From Chlorops oryzae (lineage: Eukaryota; Arthropoda; Insecta; Diptera; Chloropidae), in assembly GCA_020466095.1 (NCBI GenBank), contig CM035807.1, forward strand, positions 78,950,428 to 79,014,427: a stretch of 64,000 bases of DNA, given 5' to 3'. The notes under the pieces were generated by a model. It was not told where the DNA came from and did no database searches. It worked only from the letters and a program-made list of their open reading frames with translations. Every line of letters begins with the position of its first letter. Positions within the stretch are counted from its first letter, which is position 1. Of this stretch, positions 1-16,797 are shown one piece after another. The position numbers and the translations under genes were made by a program.

Positions 1-428
1 AAGGCTTTTAAAGAAAACTTTACTTTAACTTTGAGCGAACGACTAACTGCGAATGCACAATGCCATGTGAGCAGATGGTCTGACCTCCTTTTTGGGGTGG
101 CATTGCATGCAAGAAGTTTACATTTTCCAACATTGACTACAATGGAACAATAGCAATGCCGAGAAAGAGGCTTTGAAAAGAAAAGACAAATGCATTCGAT
201 GTCGTGAGGGTACCTATCTACGTACCTACTGTAGAAAATCGATATGGGAGCTAGATTATATCGTAGCTTAAGGGGGTGTTATATGGTTTGTGTGTCAATA
301 AAGCCCAAGGGGTGAAGCACGTTGTATTCCCACCGTTCGGTGTAAGTGTATAGCATTTGTTTCATTTTTATTTTTATTTTTGTTTTTTTTTTTTTTGTAT
401 GATTATTCTAGAAAAATTTATAAATACA
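1..428. other. No gene seen; sequence beyond the 3' end of ALDH1L1
   Basis: AT-rich sequence with a T run near 380-396. No supported coding frame. A minus-strand AATAAA (plus tttatt) lies at 429-434, about 30 bases past the ALDH1L1 stop, and is the likely polyadenylation signal of that gene. Confidence 0.5.
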
Positions 429-463
429 TTTATTAGAATCGAGGGTTGGTCTTGGAGCAAAAT

Positions 464-3338
464 TCAGTATTCGATGGTAACACACTTCGTCTTAAGATAT
501 TCGTTGAGTGCTTCTCTTCCCAAATCCTTGCCATAGCCACTTTGTTTGAATCCACCGAATGGTGCGGCCACATCAGTCTTATTGTAAACATTGACGAAAA
601 CGGTGCCAGCCTCAATGTTGTCAGCAAAGCGTAAGGCCTTGCTAATGTCCTTCGTGAAGACACCACTGGCCAAGCCGTACTCACTTCGGTTGGCGCGCTT
701 TAAGACCGAATCGAAATCACTTCCATGAAATTTCGAAATAATCATAATTGGACCAAATGACTCCTCAATCGCAATATACATATGATCCTGAACGTCAGTG
801 AAAACTGTTGGCTCAAAGAAGAGGCCCTTCATATTGGGTACTGGCCTGCCACCGTACACCAAAGTGGCGCCCTCTTTTACACCACGCTGACAGAATTCAA
901 TCAACTTCTCGAAATGAGCTCGATGATTTTGCGGCCCATGCGCTGTGGAACGGTTCAAGGGGTCTCCAATGGTCATAGTACGTAAATCTTTAACGACACG
1001 TCGGACAAACTCGTCGTGAATACGATCCTCGACAAAGAGACGTCCTGCCGCTATGCAGTTCTCACCTTTATTGAAGAAAACTGACGACATGCCCTGGAAA
1101 AAATTATCGAAGTCAAAAGTAAATGTTTTCGAAATAACAAAAAAAAAAAAAGGATCTTCGATCTTACGTGCTTGACCGCCTTGTCTAAATCACAATCGGC
1201 AAAAATGATCAACGGACTTTTCCCGCCCAATTCAAGCGAGCATTTTTTAATGTTCGAGTGGGCACAAGACGTCATAATGGTCTTTCCGATCGGAGTTGAG
1301 CCGGTGAAGCCAAGTTTTCGTATCAATTCATGATCGGCAATAGCTTGACCGGCTTCTGATCCTTTACCGGTAACAACATTTATAACACCCGGAGGAAATC
1401 CAGCTCTCACTGTTAATTCAGCAAATTTCAAAGCTGTCAGTGGACACGTCTGAGCCGGTTTAATCAAACAAGTATTTCCCGCTGCAATGCAGGCAGCCAT
1501 TTTCCAAGACAGCATCATTAAGGGATAATTCCATGGTGTAATGAGACCCACGACACTGTGGAGATAGAGTTTTTTTTTTCAAGCGGTTCTAGATGATTTG
1601 AGAACCATTCGTTAAAATCAACTTACCCGATCGGTTCCTTCTTCGTATAGGTGAGCACATTATTCGGTCTCGCCGGGCTAACTGGTATCGTATCGCCCTG
1701 AATCTTATCACACCAGCCGGCAAAATATCGCCAGGCATCAATTGACATACCAACATGTGTCTTCAGAGCCAACGTATAGACAGCACCAGAATCAACGGCT
1801 TCAATTGTTGCCAACTCTTCTTTAGACCTTTCCATCAAATCCGCTAGTTTCAGCATCAATTGACCACGTTGACGCGCCGATATCTGTCGCCATTCACCGT
1901 AGAAGGCTCTATGTGCCGCCTGCACGGCTTTGTTTACATCATTTTTCGAAGCGCACGCCACCTTGCACAACACCGACTCATCCGTGGGATTGACGATCTC
2001 TAATGTTCGTCGGCTTTCGGCATCGATGAATTTCCCATCGATAAACATTTGAGTGGGCACAGAAATCTCACGTTTATTCGCCTTAAGTGTGAAACCATCA
2101 TACGGAATGCTAGTCTCGGCGGCGCCATTTCCCTGCCTCAGCTGCTTCACAATCTCTCCGAAGAATTCCTCGAAGACTGGAGCCATAAAGACTTGTTCGT
2201 TCTCGAGCGGTACATCGAATGCGTCCTTGCACTCCTCAACCAGGCGAACGACATCCATAGATGCTGCTCCGCAAGCGAAGAAATCAGTTTCATCGTCAAC
2301 TGGACACTTGAGTATCGAATGCCATATTTCACGTAGGAATTCCTTCCTCGCAATCTCATCTTCTGAGAAACCATTAACTTGTGCGTACTGTGTCTGCTTA
2401 AACCAGTCAGCGGCGTTGATCATTTTGGAGCCCTTCTTTATTCGGCGTACATTAACGTGGCCACCATCGGATCCTCTAATCAACAGGCCCTCGCCATGAA
2501 TATATGCTGCTGCCGCAAGTCCTTTCAGTTTTAGTGGTTTTGTTTGATCAGGCAAGACATCTGCATAAATATGTGCTCCAAACAAACGAATCTCTTCCTC
2601 ATTTCCATCATCGTGCTGTAAGATGACAAGTGCGCCAGGAACGGAATCCAGACCTCGTATAAAATTCCAAATATCTTCGGCACTCTTACTGAGATCCAAA
2701 AATTGATTTTCCAACTTAAACATCGCCGGATCGTAGGAGGCATTGATATCGGTTTGTGGAATTTTCGGTGCATTTCCTGCAGCCACCATGTCCACGGCAA
2801 TTGCCATTGATTTAACACCTTCGGGGTATAAGAATCGCTTGTAAATGGTATCCAACGTGTCCGTTGGCTCCAGCGGTGTCTGTTTCTGCAACAATATTGG
2901 ACCCGTGTCCAGGCCATCGTCTGCCCAGAAAATTGTGAAGCCAGCATTTTCATCACCCTCGATGAGTGTCCACGAAATCGCACTAGCTCCACGATGTCTA
3001 GGCAAAATCGATGGATGATAACATATGCTGCCCAAGGCGGCACCATCGATCACTTCCATCGGTATGAACTGCGAGCAATAGGGCAGCAAATTCAATGTAG
3101 CGCCAACGGATTTGTATTGCTGAAGAACTTCTGGAATGACGACCCCCTTTCGACGCCATGACGCGATCTTAAAGACCGGCAGGCCATGTTTCTTTGCAGT
3201 TGTAGCAAGGATATCTTCGCGGTTACCTTTGTCTGGAATTGTGAACACGCCCACTATTTGGTAGTTCTTCTCGAGCAACAGTTCAACGACATCGGCCGCA
3301 AAATTGCTTTGACCAATGATCGCAATACGGAGCTTTGC
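464..3338 (-). CDS. ALDH1L1: 10-formyltetrahydrofolate dehydrogenase (ALDH1L1 homologue)
   Basis: Cytosolic folate enzyme of this family: 10-formyl-THF + NADP+ + water gives THF + CO2 + NADPH. Exons on the minus strand are 3338-1627, 1555-1168 and 1093-464, with short introns. They join in frame to about 909 residues plus a missing first few residues, close to the usual ~900. The order is an N-terminal formyltransferase/hydrolase domain ([25 protein letters not shown] with catalytic His about 110, DDGLDTG with Asp about 146), an acyl-carrier domain ([12 protein letters not shown], phosphopantetheine Ser about 362), then an aldehyde dehydrogenase domain ([12 protein letters not shown], Glu about 681; [11 protein letters not shown], Cys about 715) ending VTIEY. 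All key residues are present. The 3338 border is a splice acceptor (TTTCCAG) before [10 protein letters not shown], so the start codon is in an upstream exon. A six-base exon encoding Met-Thr at 4282-4277, followed by GTTAGT, fits in phase but is unproven. Confidence 0.95.
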
Positions 3339-3341
3339 CTG

Positions 3342-5643
3342 GAAATATACGCATAGGTATGATCACCGTCCAACATCAGTGAGAACACTTTTAGCAAACC
3401 AAAGGTTTCAATTTTTTCAATTTCTATTGTTAACCCAATCGCAGCTATTTCATGAGAGTTATGCCTGATTTCCAGTAGCACAAGAATTACTTCAAATATT
3501 TATCAAATGCAAACGTATGGAACCACTTACAATCAAATTAGCAGTTCATCGAAATTGGTTTCAAATGTTTGAATGTGTTGAATATATTTGCGGACATTAG
3601 TGCGCTTTTTTCCCCCCCTTAGACTTTAAACTCGTGAGAATACTGCGATGGGCTTTGAGCAAAAATGAACAAAATCCAAAATCTGTACTAAAATTATGAT
3701 CTTCACCATCGAGGATACATTGATCAATTTGGCTTCATTTTTTTGCCTATTGGATATTGGAGCACTCCACCGTGGAATTTCCACGTACGGGAAAAATAAT
3801 GTTCATGATATTTTTTATGTTTAAATGTTGAATTGGATGACAATATTATTTTAATGTACTCATATTAAGATACTTAACAGTATACAAGGTGCCCTTTTGA
3901 AAATTTTTGAGTAATTATATTAGTGTTTGTCTGTTTGTACGGGACAACAGTATCATTTTCTGTGGAATGCTCCTATTAATTCCAAAAATATTGTAGACGA
4001 AAATGCTCTAAGGCATTAATTAAGAGGCATTTTTTATATTTTTTTATATTATGTAATGTTTTTAAGCCAACCCATTCATATCAATGAGAAATTTATGTGC
4101 ATATATTATTTAATTTTTGAAATATATTATGCAACTATTTCTTCATTCGTATTTATGATGGGAGTTTTTGTTTCTCAGTAAAATTGAAAAATACATTCTT
4201 TTGGATTTCGGTAATGGTATCTAATCTAATATTTTTTGATGTTCTTTATTCTCTGATAATAAACAAAAAAACTAACAGTCATTTTAAAATTTTTTAATTA
4301 ATTCACAGCGCACTGGTTGAACACTTTCTTTTTTCTTTTCACTGTTATTGTTATTGTTTTTTTCTTCTTTTTTTTTTTTTGAAATTCACAACTTCAAGCC
4401 TCAACGTCCGATCAGTGAAAATAGACCTTCACTTTTAGCCGATCAGATGGTGAATGAACGTTTATTTATACCATTGAGCGCTCAACAATCGACCACAAGC
4501 GCATGCAACGTTATCAAGCGATAGACCGAAGTGACTCAACAAAATCATCTAACGGCGCGAACATCGGTTTGGTGAGAGCTCGAACCGAACAGCTACGGAT
4601 CATGCGAGCGAAATGGAATCTCAGAGGAAGTATTCCAAGTTTTTTGAAAGGTGAATAATTTTCAAGAAAATTGAAAAGCGAGAAAACCCATCAGAAGGAT
4701 GCAAAGAAAGAAAGATACTCTGTGATCCACCGAAACTAATCAACTCCAATGAACTGTATTTGTGCTTTTTTATTTTTTAAATAGATTTTTATATTTCTTT
4801 TTTAACGTTTTACTTTTGATTTCTATCAGCCGATTTCGTAGCCAAGCTGTTGAGAAAGAACTATAAAAAGCAAAAGTACCAAAGGCCGTACTTTTCTATG
4901 TATTCTTATTAATGTTATTGAACATAAATCGCTCTCGATAGGCACAGAGATTATTATTATCTTTGTTTTGTTATTTATTTCAAAGAATTCATAGATTAAG
5001 CATTGTTTAATAACAAAAAATAAAATAAAGAAATTCTTAAAATCATGATGATGTCGAATGCTTTAATGTCTCTAATTCAAAGCTCAAAAGGGAATTTCAT
5101 GAACGAGCGTCCATTTTTACTAATTTGAATCGAAAGAAGTCAACTTTAAAGACCACGAGCTATCAATATTGTTGCGGAAAACCCTATTTTATTTTAATTT
5201 TCATTTCGTCGATTTTCATTGTTGCATTGTTGACGCTATACTGTGTCCAATGGTTTCACAATATCAGGTTTCGCTTTCTCTTCAAAAGTATTGAGTTTCT
5301 TGCTCGCTCTTTACCTTCACAAAGAAACCGAAAAGTTGAATGATGGCTTCGAAGTTTTTAAAAAAAAAAGAAATTAAAATCTTTAAAATTCAAGAAGAGA
5401 GCTGCAATCTACATCATCAACGAGATTCGACTCAATTTTTTTTTGATTTATACAATATTTGACGAACATTTTATTTCGAGTACAAAAGAAAACTTTGACG
5501 TTCCATACGGAACAATACCGTTTGGATATGCGTCAACATTGTTGCTAAACATGTTGATAGAAGCAAAATGGTTAAGAGAGTAAGGAAATGTTAACATTTT
5601 TAAAGACCATAGATTGAAGTCAACACTTCATGCAAAAAAAAAA
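3342..5643. other. ALDH1L1 5' intron/flank and intergenic sequence
   Basis: Holds the presumed first intron and 5' end of ALDH1L1. The rest is AT-rich. A 72-codon open frame at 5125-5343 (plus) has one hydrophobic segment but begins with TTG and has no supporting context, so no gene is called. Confidence 0.5.
4463..4470 (-). promoter_or_regulatory. Possible TATA box upstream of ALDH1L1
   Basis: The minus strand reads TATAAATA here, about 180 bases upstream of the candidate Met-Thr exon at 4277-4282. No convincing initiator was identified. This is only a motif match. Confidence 0.25.
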
Positions 5644-6457
5644 AACAAGTAAGGGTGTTATAGTCAGGCGAGCCTGACAATTAAATACCCGACACAGACA
5701 CACATGTTCAAAAAATTTTTGATACCGACTTTTGTTAAGTTTCTTTATGAAAACCGCCCATTTGCCACGCCTGCTTTTCAATTTTTTTTAATTCTAATCG
5801 GAGGCTTAAATATACGCTCAAAGTATAAGTTTCATTGAAATATTTCGAAAAAGTCCGATTTTGAGGCAGTTTTTGGATTTTTGTGACAGACCCTAGTACT
5901 ATAGGTACCCTTAATAATGGACCGATCAACGAAATTTTTTGGGAGGACGTTTATGGCTAGAAAGGAGCCAAAGTGCCAAGGTTCGTTCATGCCCCATTTG
6001 AATTTCGGGTGTAGGAGACATTTTTCGAAAAATTCCTTTCTGCCACGCCCAATTTTAAAATTTTTGAAAATCGTATTACTTGCCTTTAAACATGTTCAAA
6101 TATCGAATTTCATCACAATATCTTGAAAAACTTCGATTTAAGAGCAGTTTTTGTGATTTTCGTAACAGACCCTAGTACTGGAGGTACCCCTAAAAATGGT
6201 TCCGATCGGGTCCATTCTCAAACATTGTTCTTACTCATGTCCCCGTGAGCACGCATGCCAAATTTTGTCAAGATAGCTCAACTCCTTCGATAAGATAACT
6301 GTATACAGACAGACGGACATGTCTAAATCGAATCTCCTGTTGACGCTGATAATTTCTATATACATTTTGTATGGTCTAGCTCGACTGGTTATGGGTGTTA
6401 CACACAACCACACAAACGCAATATACCCTCGACACAGAGTGTGTCGGGTATAAAAAA
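5644..6457 (+). mobile_element. DINE-1-like (helentron-derived) element, copy A, near full length
   Basis: Starts AACAAGTAAGGGTGTTATAG and ends CGACACAGAGTGTGTCGGGTATAAAA. The end forms a short hairpin (CGACACA..TGTGTCG) just before the terminal TATAAAA. It contains the core CAGACAGACGGACATGTCT typical of the fly DINE-1/INE-1 class. No transposase is encoded. It ends about 190 bp before the start of the gustatory receptor gene. Related copies lie at 10804, 35640, 54466 (reversed) and 55515 (a diverged type). Confidence 0.7.
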
Positions 6458-6645
6458 ACAGAGCTCCGTCCACCAGCTAAGGAGGATAAAGACTTCCATA
6501 TCATTATATCGTATCCACTTTATTAAATGTCATTTTCATATCGCTTAAACGATTCAACGAAATTAGAAAATTAAATTTTTAATACATATCCATTCGCATT
6601 GCACATAACATTAATTATTTGCCACAGTTCATACACTTCGCTCGA

Positions 6646-8050
6646 ATGTGCCAAACGATGGCAAATGAATTGCGCAAAGTTTTCAAAGTTTGGGCGATTT
6701 TTGGCCTAGTGCCGATCTCGCAACAACGCTCTCATCAAATCTTTCAACGAATCTATACGATCTTCTTGGTGATCGTTAATCTCTCGTTGACCATCTATGG
6801 CATCTTATGCATGCCGTACGATGACGCTGTTTTTATTTCCGTATTGGTCAGTAAGTTACTCTACATCAATCAAACCATCGCTTTTACAACGAACATGTTC
6901 GAAATCATGTTGAGCTACGATCAGCATTTTCGCTTTATCGATCAATCGAAGCGTATTAGGTTTCTCTTACGTCGTGATCTATCTGCAGCCATTGATTGGA
7001 GACAATTTCATCGGCATCTTGTGTGGAAATCTATAATCCATATTGTTATAGTGTATGGCAGCATAGCCGTTGGATTGCAGGTCATACTGACTGAGTACTA
7101 TGCCGGCTATTATGGGTATTCATTGTTATTGGTGCTAATAATGCGAATGCGTTTCTTGCAATTGCTCATCTACACAGAGTACATTGTCGTCTATCAGAGA
7201 TCCTTAAACCGAAGACTTAACTCTTTAGTCAATAGTAAAGTTGGCAAGCAACGTGATTTCCTCGATATTAGCTATAAGAAACTTGAGTCCTTGGATAATT
7301 TGATGAAAGCAAAGCATTGCTATAGGGAAATTTTGGAGTTCGCTAACATTTTCAGCGACAAATGTGGTTGGTCGCTATTGAGTTCATGCATTGTCATCTT
7401 CCTTGATGTCATGACGAATACCTATTGGACGATTTTAATATGGGACGGATATTATAGCTTCAATTATATATACATAACGATGTCCACTGCGATGGCATTG
7501 TTAGTGATTATTTTCATGTTTTGCTATACATGCGAGCTATGCAAACGGGAGGTGATAATTAAACACATAAGATCTTTGAAAAAAAAAAAAAAAAACAAGT
7601 TTTATAACAATATATTTTAATTATAGGGTCTCACCACTGGCAGATATATGAGAAAACTTTTAGCTGCTCCAACTTCAACCGATTTTAATTCAAAAATTTA
7701 TAACGATTTGGTTAAGGAATTCGTAATTCACATCATGCAACATCCAATACGAATCGAAGTGAAAGGGTTCTTCAATATCGATATGGAACATTTAATGGGC
7801 GTACGTTTTGATTTACGCGCAAGCGGTCCCCGAAAATTGCTGCCCAATTGTATGGAATATGCAAGGATTTCACAATTGCTTGTTGTGCCTTCAATACGAT
7901 TGGGCAACATTTTCGCATAGCTTAATTTAACGAAATGTTTTTTATATAATTATTTTGGAAACTTTTTTTCTCTTTCAGGCCTTCGCTGCAATGCTTACAT
8001 ATTTAATTATATTAATGCAATTTCATAGCTCCAAGAATATGAAGCTTTAA
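6646..8050 (+). CDS. Gustatory receptor family protein
   Basis: Insect seven-transmembrane chemoreceptor, a ligand-gated cation channel subunit in taste neurons by family knowledge. Exons are 6646-7551, 7627-7800 and 7979-8050, with borders GAG|GTGATA..TTATAG|GGT and GGC|GTACGT..TTTCAG|GCC; phases add up to 383 residues, normal for the family. The first ATG in the open frame (MCQTMANELRKVF) is used because the frame upstream begins only with a TTG. Several hydrophobic helices are visible (for example IFLVIVNLSLTIYGIL, SIIHIVIVYGSIAVGLQVIL, ALLVIIFMFCYTCELC). The second exon carries the loop before the last helix (GFFNIDMEHLMG), and the last exon gives the diagnostic TYLIILMQF, matching the family C-terminal TYhhhhhQF signature. 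I cannot assign the subfamily or ligand. An AATAAA at 8278-8283, just past a MITE, may be its polyadenylation signal. Confidence 0.88.
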
Positions 8051-8107
8051 GTTGATTTGAGCAATTTCCGATTGAAATTATTTGGAAGATAATATTTTGG
8101 AAAGAAT

Positions 8108-8277
8108 AGGGGTATTCACAAAGGCGTCGGAAAATAGGAAAGTCGGAAAATCGAAAAATTTTAACTGCTTAAAAAGTTGTGCAAGATACAAAATAAGTTT
8201 TAAAAAATTTTAAGAAGTCGCAATTTTCCGATTTTCCGACTTTCCAACGTTTTTAACACGCCTTTGTGAATACCCCT
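8108..8277. mobile_element. Short MITE with near-perfect terminal inverted repeats
   Basis: Left end AGGGGTATTCACAAAGGCGT is matched exactly in inverse at the right end (ACGCCTTTGTGAATACCCCT). Inner parts also pair (GGAAAGTCGGAAAATCG on both sides). About 170 bp, no coding capacity. Flanks read AAT on both sides, or TA if the outer A/T is not counted, so the superfamily is unsure. It lies in the 3' flank of the gustatory receptor. Confidence 0.75.
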
Positions 8278-8428
8278 AATAAAAAAAAACTTGTCTAATG
8301 TGATAATTAGGGCAACCAGAAATATGCTTTCAAAATACGATTTTTTCGTCTTAAAAAAAAGACATTAAAAAAATCCAAATCAAACACAAAAGTAAATTTC
8401 AAAATCATAATAGATATTTTCGATACAA

Positions 8429-9525
8429 GTGTCGAAATGAAGCTTTTTTTTGCACGAGTGGTAAATGTTGTAAAACGAGGCGCAGCCGAGTTTTACAATA
8501 CCACGAGTGCGAAAAAAGCTAGTTTCGACACGAGTGCCGAACAATATTTTATGCAATAAGATTTCAAACTGATTTTAACCTAAATTTAAGAAAGCGTGTT
8601 TTTGTTTGTTTGTTATGTAAGAATTTTTATTTTGATTTGACAGATTCATAATTGAAATTCTTTATTATACAATTCGTAGTATGCTCTGCTTATTTTTGCC
8701 TTGATTTTTTGAAATGCGTGCATTTTGAATTTATTATTGCACGCTTGCCTGTATTTTTATAGAAACTTGTTTGATATATTGACGTTGTTCTTTTTAAAGA
8801 ACTAGTGATGATTGACATCAGCAAAATGTATATATGAATGATATGTCATACAAGATTCGATTATTACAATGACGAATATGTCTTCTACTGTTTTATACAT
8901 ATCATGCAAATTGAGCTCATGGCTTGAAAATTTGTATGCGGCATTGAGTTAAGAAAAGTTCGAAAATGACGATGACATTTTATAGTACTAACTAGGGTCT
9001 TAACGAAAATAAAAACTGCTCTAAATCCGATGTTATTCAAATATTTTGATGATATTTGATATTTGACATGCATATTAAAGCAGGTATTTATTTGAATGAA
9101 TTTAATGGGCGTGGCAAACTTCGAAAATTTCTAACGCACGAATTCAAAAAATTACAATTGGCAAGCGTGCAATACATAAACATTTCAAAATTGCACGCAT
9201 GTTTCAATAAATTACTAGTCTTCAAAATAAATGCTTAAGTCATTACTTACGAATTTATAATAAAGAATTAGCATTTAAGTTGATTGAATCTGTTCAAAAT
9301 CAGATGAAAAAATTTCTTCTCAATAACAAACAAACAAAAAAATCGCTATTCTTAAAATTTAGGTTAAAATCTAATTTGAAATCATTATTGTCATAAAATA
9401 TTGTTTGAAACTCGTGTCGAAATTTCAGCTTTTTCGCACCCTGTGGAATTATTAAAAACATCGGTGCGCCTCGTTTTAAAACATTTTACCACTCGTGCAA
9501 AAAAAAAGCTTCAATTAATCGACAC
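8429..9525. mobile_element. 1.1-kb element with long (~200 bp) imperfect terminal inverted repeats
   Basis: The first ~180 bases (GTGTCGAAATGAAGC, TTTGCACGAGTGGTAAA, AACGAGGCGC, TTTCGACACGAGT, ACAATATTTTATG) recur inverted at the right end around 9340-9525. The CACGAGTG/CACTCGTG motif is repeated within each arm. No transposase frame was seen in the ~700-bp centre. It looks like a foldback-type or long-TIR non-autonomous DNA element. Confidence 0.65.
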
Positions 9526-10803
9526 ATAATAGTATACGATCAAATATCATAAATTTACCTATTCTAAATAACAAATTTAAAAAAATAAAAAGCAAAGTGA
9601 AGAAGAAGTTTTATTTTGTTTGAAATGTAAATCAAATGAAAACCAAAAAATGCGTCGGTGCATATAATATGAGCTTGCATAAAAAATAAGCAATATCATA
9701 TACAATCTGCTTGCGCTAGTGATAAGGTTTTTGTTTTATAGCAAAAGCGTTTTCTTTCTAAAAACGTTTGATTGTATTATCTTAAGAAATTTAAGAATTG
9801 TTTGTTTTGGAGAGTAGCACCAAACAATCGCATAGCAACTTCAAAAGAAATGCCATTCGATTCTATGCAATAAAATCTTATCTCCGGGACTTTTTGAAAA
9901 CTTTCGTATTTATTCAGTTTTATTTTAAAAATGATCCAGAATGGAATAGCTAATAGTCTCTCAGCGATAACCTTTTGCGGGTTTATTTACGCGATATGGG
10001 TTGATGTCCAGAAAACCAGTTTGAGTCGGTTTCCTATTGCAAGACAAATGATTATTTCGAATTATTAAAACTGTATAAAAATTGCTATTGATTGGCAGAT
10101 GTTGAAGTTTAAAGGGCTTTCATTGTTTTTGTTGATAGATAGTTATACAGTAGAATTCCGATTATCCGAATTAAATAAGATCAGTTGTGTTTCGTATAAT
10201 CGAAAATCCGGATAATCGATTTCAAAGCCAAATCAATGAAATACTAGTTTTATATTTTTGTATTATTGACATAGATTTACTAACGTCATTTAGATATTAG
10301 GATATTTTTCAATTTTTCAATTTAAATTTATTTCACAATTCTCTTAACCTATTGCAATTAAACATAATACTAAAAGAATCCTTTAAAACGTATAAATAAA
10401 TAATAAAATAAAATAAGAGAATTGGTAGTGACATTATTAGTAAGGTACTGTTTTTAATGTCACATTAATAAGTTAAAAATTGTCGGATAAAAGTGGTAAG
10501 AAGAAAGAGAGAAACGAAAAAAAGGAAAAAGGAAGGAAATTTGAGAGGGAAGGATGAAAAGCAGAAATCGAGTACTCGACGTAGAATGTAGAGTTATAAC
10601 ACAGTTAGAAAGCGAAATATAAAAACAGATTGATTAAAATATATTATTTAACCCTTGCATTATTGACGCGACAAATTTTTCCTATTAAGTTTTCTTCCTG
10701 CCGAAGTTTTTCATGCAATTGTGTTGATTTTATTTTGTTCTGCCTATCCTTTAGTTAACCCGACCCTGTGAGATCCTATCTGAGCAACAACCAATCCACA
10801 TCA
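9526..10803. other. No gene seen; possible pogo-like element border
   Basis: AT-rich. From about 10148 the sequence CAGTAGAATTCCGATTATCC resembles ends of pogo/Tigger-type elements, and GGATAATCGAT-like words recur at 10206-10220 and 11627-11652. If these are two ends of one element, the DINE-like copy and SINE at 10.8-11.6 kb lie inside it. Evidence is weak. Confidence 0.3.
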
Positions 10804-11284
10804 AAAAAAGTAAGAGGGGTATAGTTAGGCGAACCTGAAAATACGATACTCGACACAAATAAACAGTTAGCTACAATATATATTTTAATATGTATAAGCT
10901 AGAATTTCAAATTTCATTGGATATCCCCGAAAGATTTTGATTTGAGAGCAAATTTTGGGACTCTTGTGACAAACCCCTTTTTCCACGCCCACTTTTCTAA
11001 TATTTAGAAATTACATATGCCTTTAAATATGTATCTACAGATATAAAATTTCATCAACATATCTCAAACAATTTCGGTTTTGGAGCAGTTTATACGCTTT
11101 TCATAACAGACCCCACTGCTGCATTTACCATTGAAATTTGAACTCTTCTCATGTCTCCGCCAACACGCAACAATTTTTGTCAAGATAGCTCAACTGCTTC
11201 GATAGGAAAACTGTAAACATACAGTAAGGCGGACAGAAAAATCAGACGCAATACACCCTGGACATAGAATATGTCGGATATAAG
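10804..11284 (+). mobile_element. DINE-1-like element, copy B, degraded
   Basis: Aligns by eye with copy A: AAGTAAGAGGGGTATAGTTAGG at the left, TTTTTGTCAAGATAGCTCAACT inside, and CGCAATACACCCTGGACATAGA..TATGTCGGATATAAG at the right. Many substitutions and deletions; no coding frame. Confidence 0.6.
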
Positions 11285-11341
11285 CAGTTGTACGTTTAAG
11301 AAAAATACTGTTTTAAACGGTTAAAATATTGGTAGGAGTTA

Positions 11342-11576
11342 GAGGCGGGCGGAAATCTATCATGCTCCGTCGATCGGTGTGCCGGACTCATAGCGACTCA
11401 AACGAACACACCTCTTCTTTTTCAACAGATATAACCTTCCCCGGAACTATAGTCCATATTACTTCAGGGTAGAACCAGTTTTATTTGTTTTTTTCATAGA
11501 ACCTCGTCATTTCCGGGATTCGAACCCAGGACCTCTCGTATTGTAAATCTGCAATCCAACTACGCTACGAAGGTTT
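11342..11576 (-). mobile_element. Candidate tRNA-derived SINE, copy 1
   Basis: On the minus strand the head (from 11576) has RNA polymerase III boxes in tRNA order: TAGCGTAGTTGG (box A) and GGTTCGAATCC (box B). The tRNA-like arms do not fold well (the acceptor arm pairs for about five positions only), so it is not a functional tRNA. The body runs to about 11342 and shares words with a second copy at 59592-59870: ATCATG, TGCCGGACTC, CCTTCTTC/CTCTTCTT, GGAACTAT. Two dispersed copies with an internal polymerase III promoter suggest a SINE. Confidence 0.5.
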
Positions 11577-11825
11577 CTACAATCGGATAATAATTATTTT
11601 TTATCTTATAAGATAATGGGATACCCGGATAATAGATGTTCGGATAATCGATACTTCATCTTTAAGAAGCTTTTGATCATAGTCTACACTGATTTGTAAC
11701 CTCCACTTATTTTTAATATTTAAAAAAACAATTTATTAAACTCAAAAAAGCACATTTTTACACGAACACCTACATTTTTTAAGCCCATATTAAAGATCCT
11801 GATATTTGTTCGAGTGAAATATTAT

Positions 11826-16797
<4,972 letters not shown>

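Noticed and set aside
5125..5343. 72-codon frame with one membrane segment
   Set aside because: Begins with TTG, no homologue recognised, AT-rich setting.
11500..11580. A tRNA gene on the minus strand
   Set aside because: Boxes A and B are present but the acceptor and anticodon stems do not pair properly and the body is shared with a second copy, so a SINE head is more likely.
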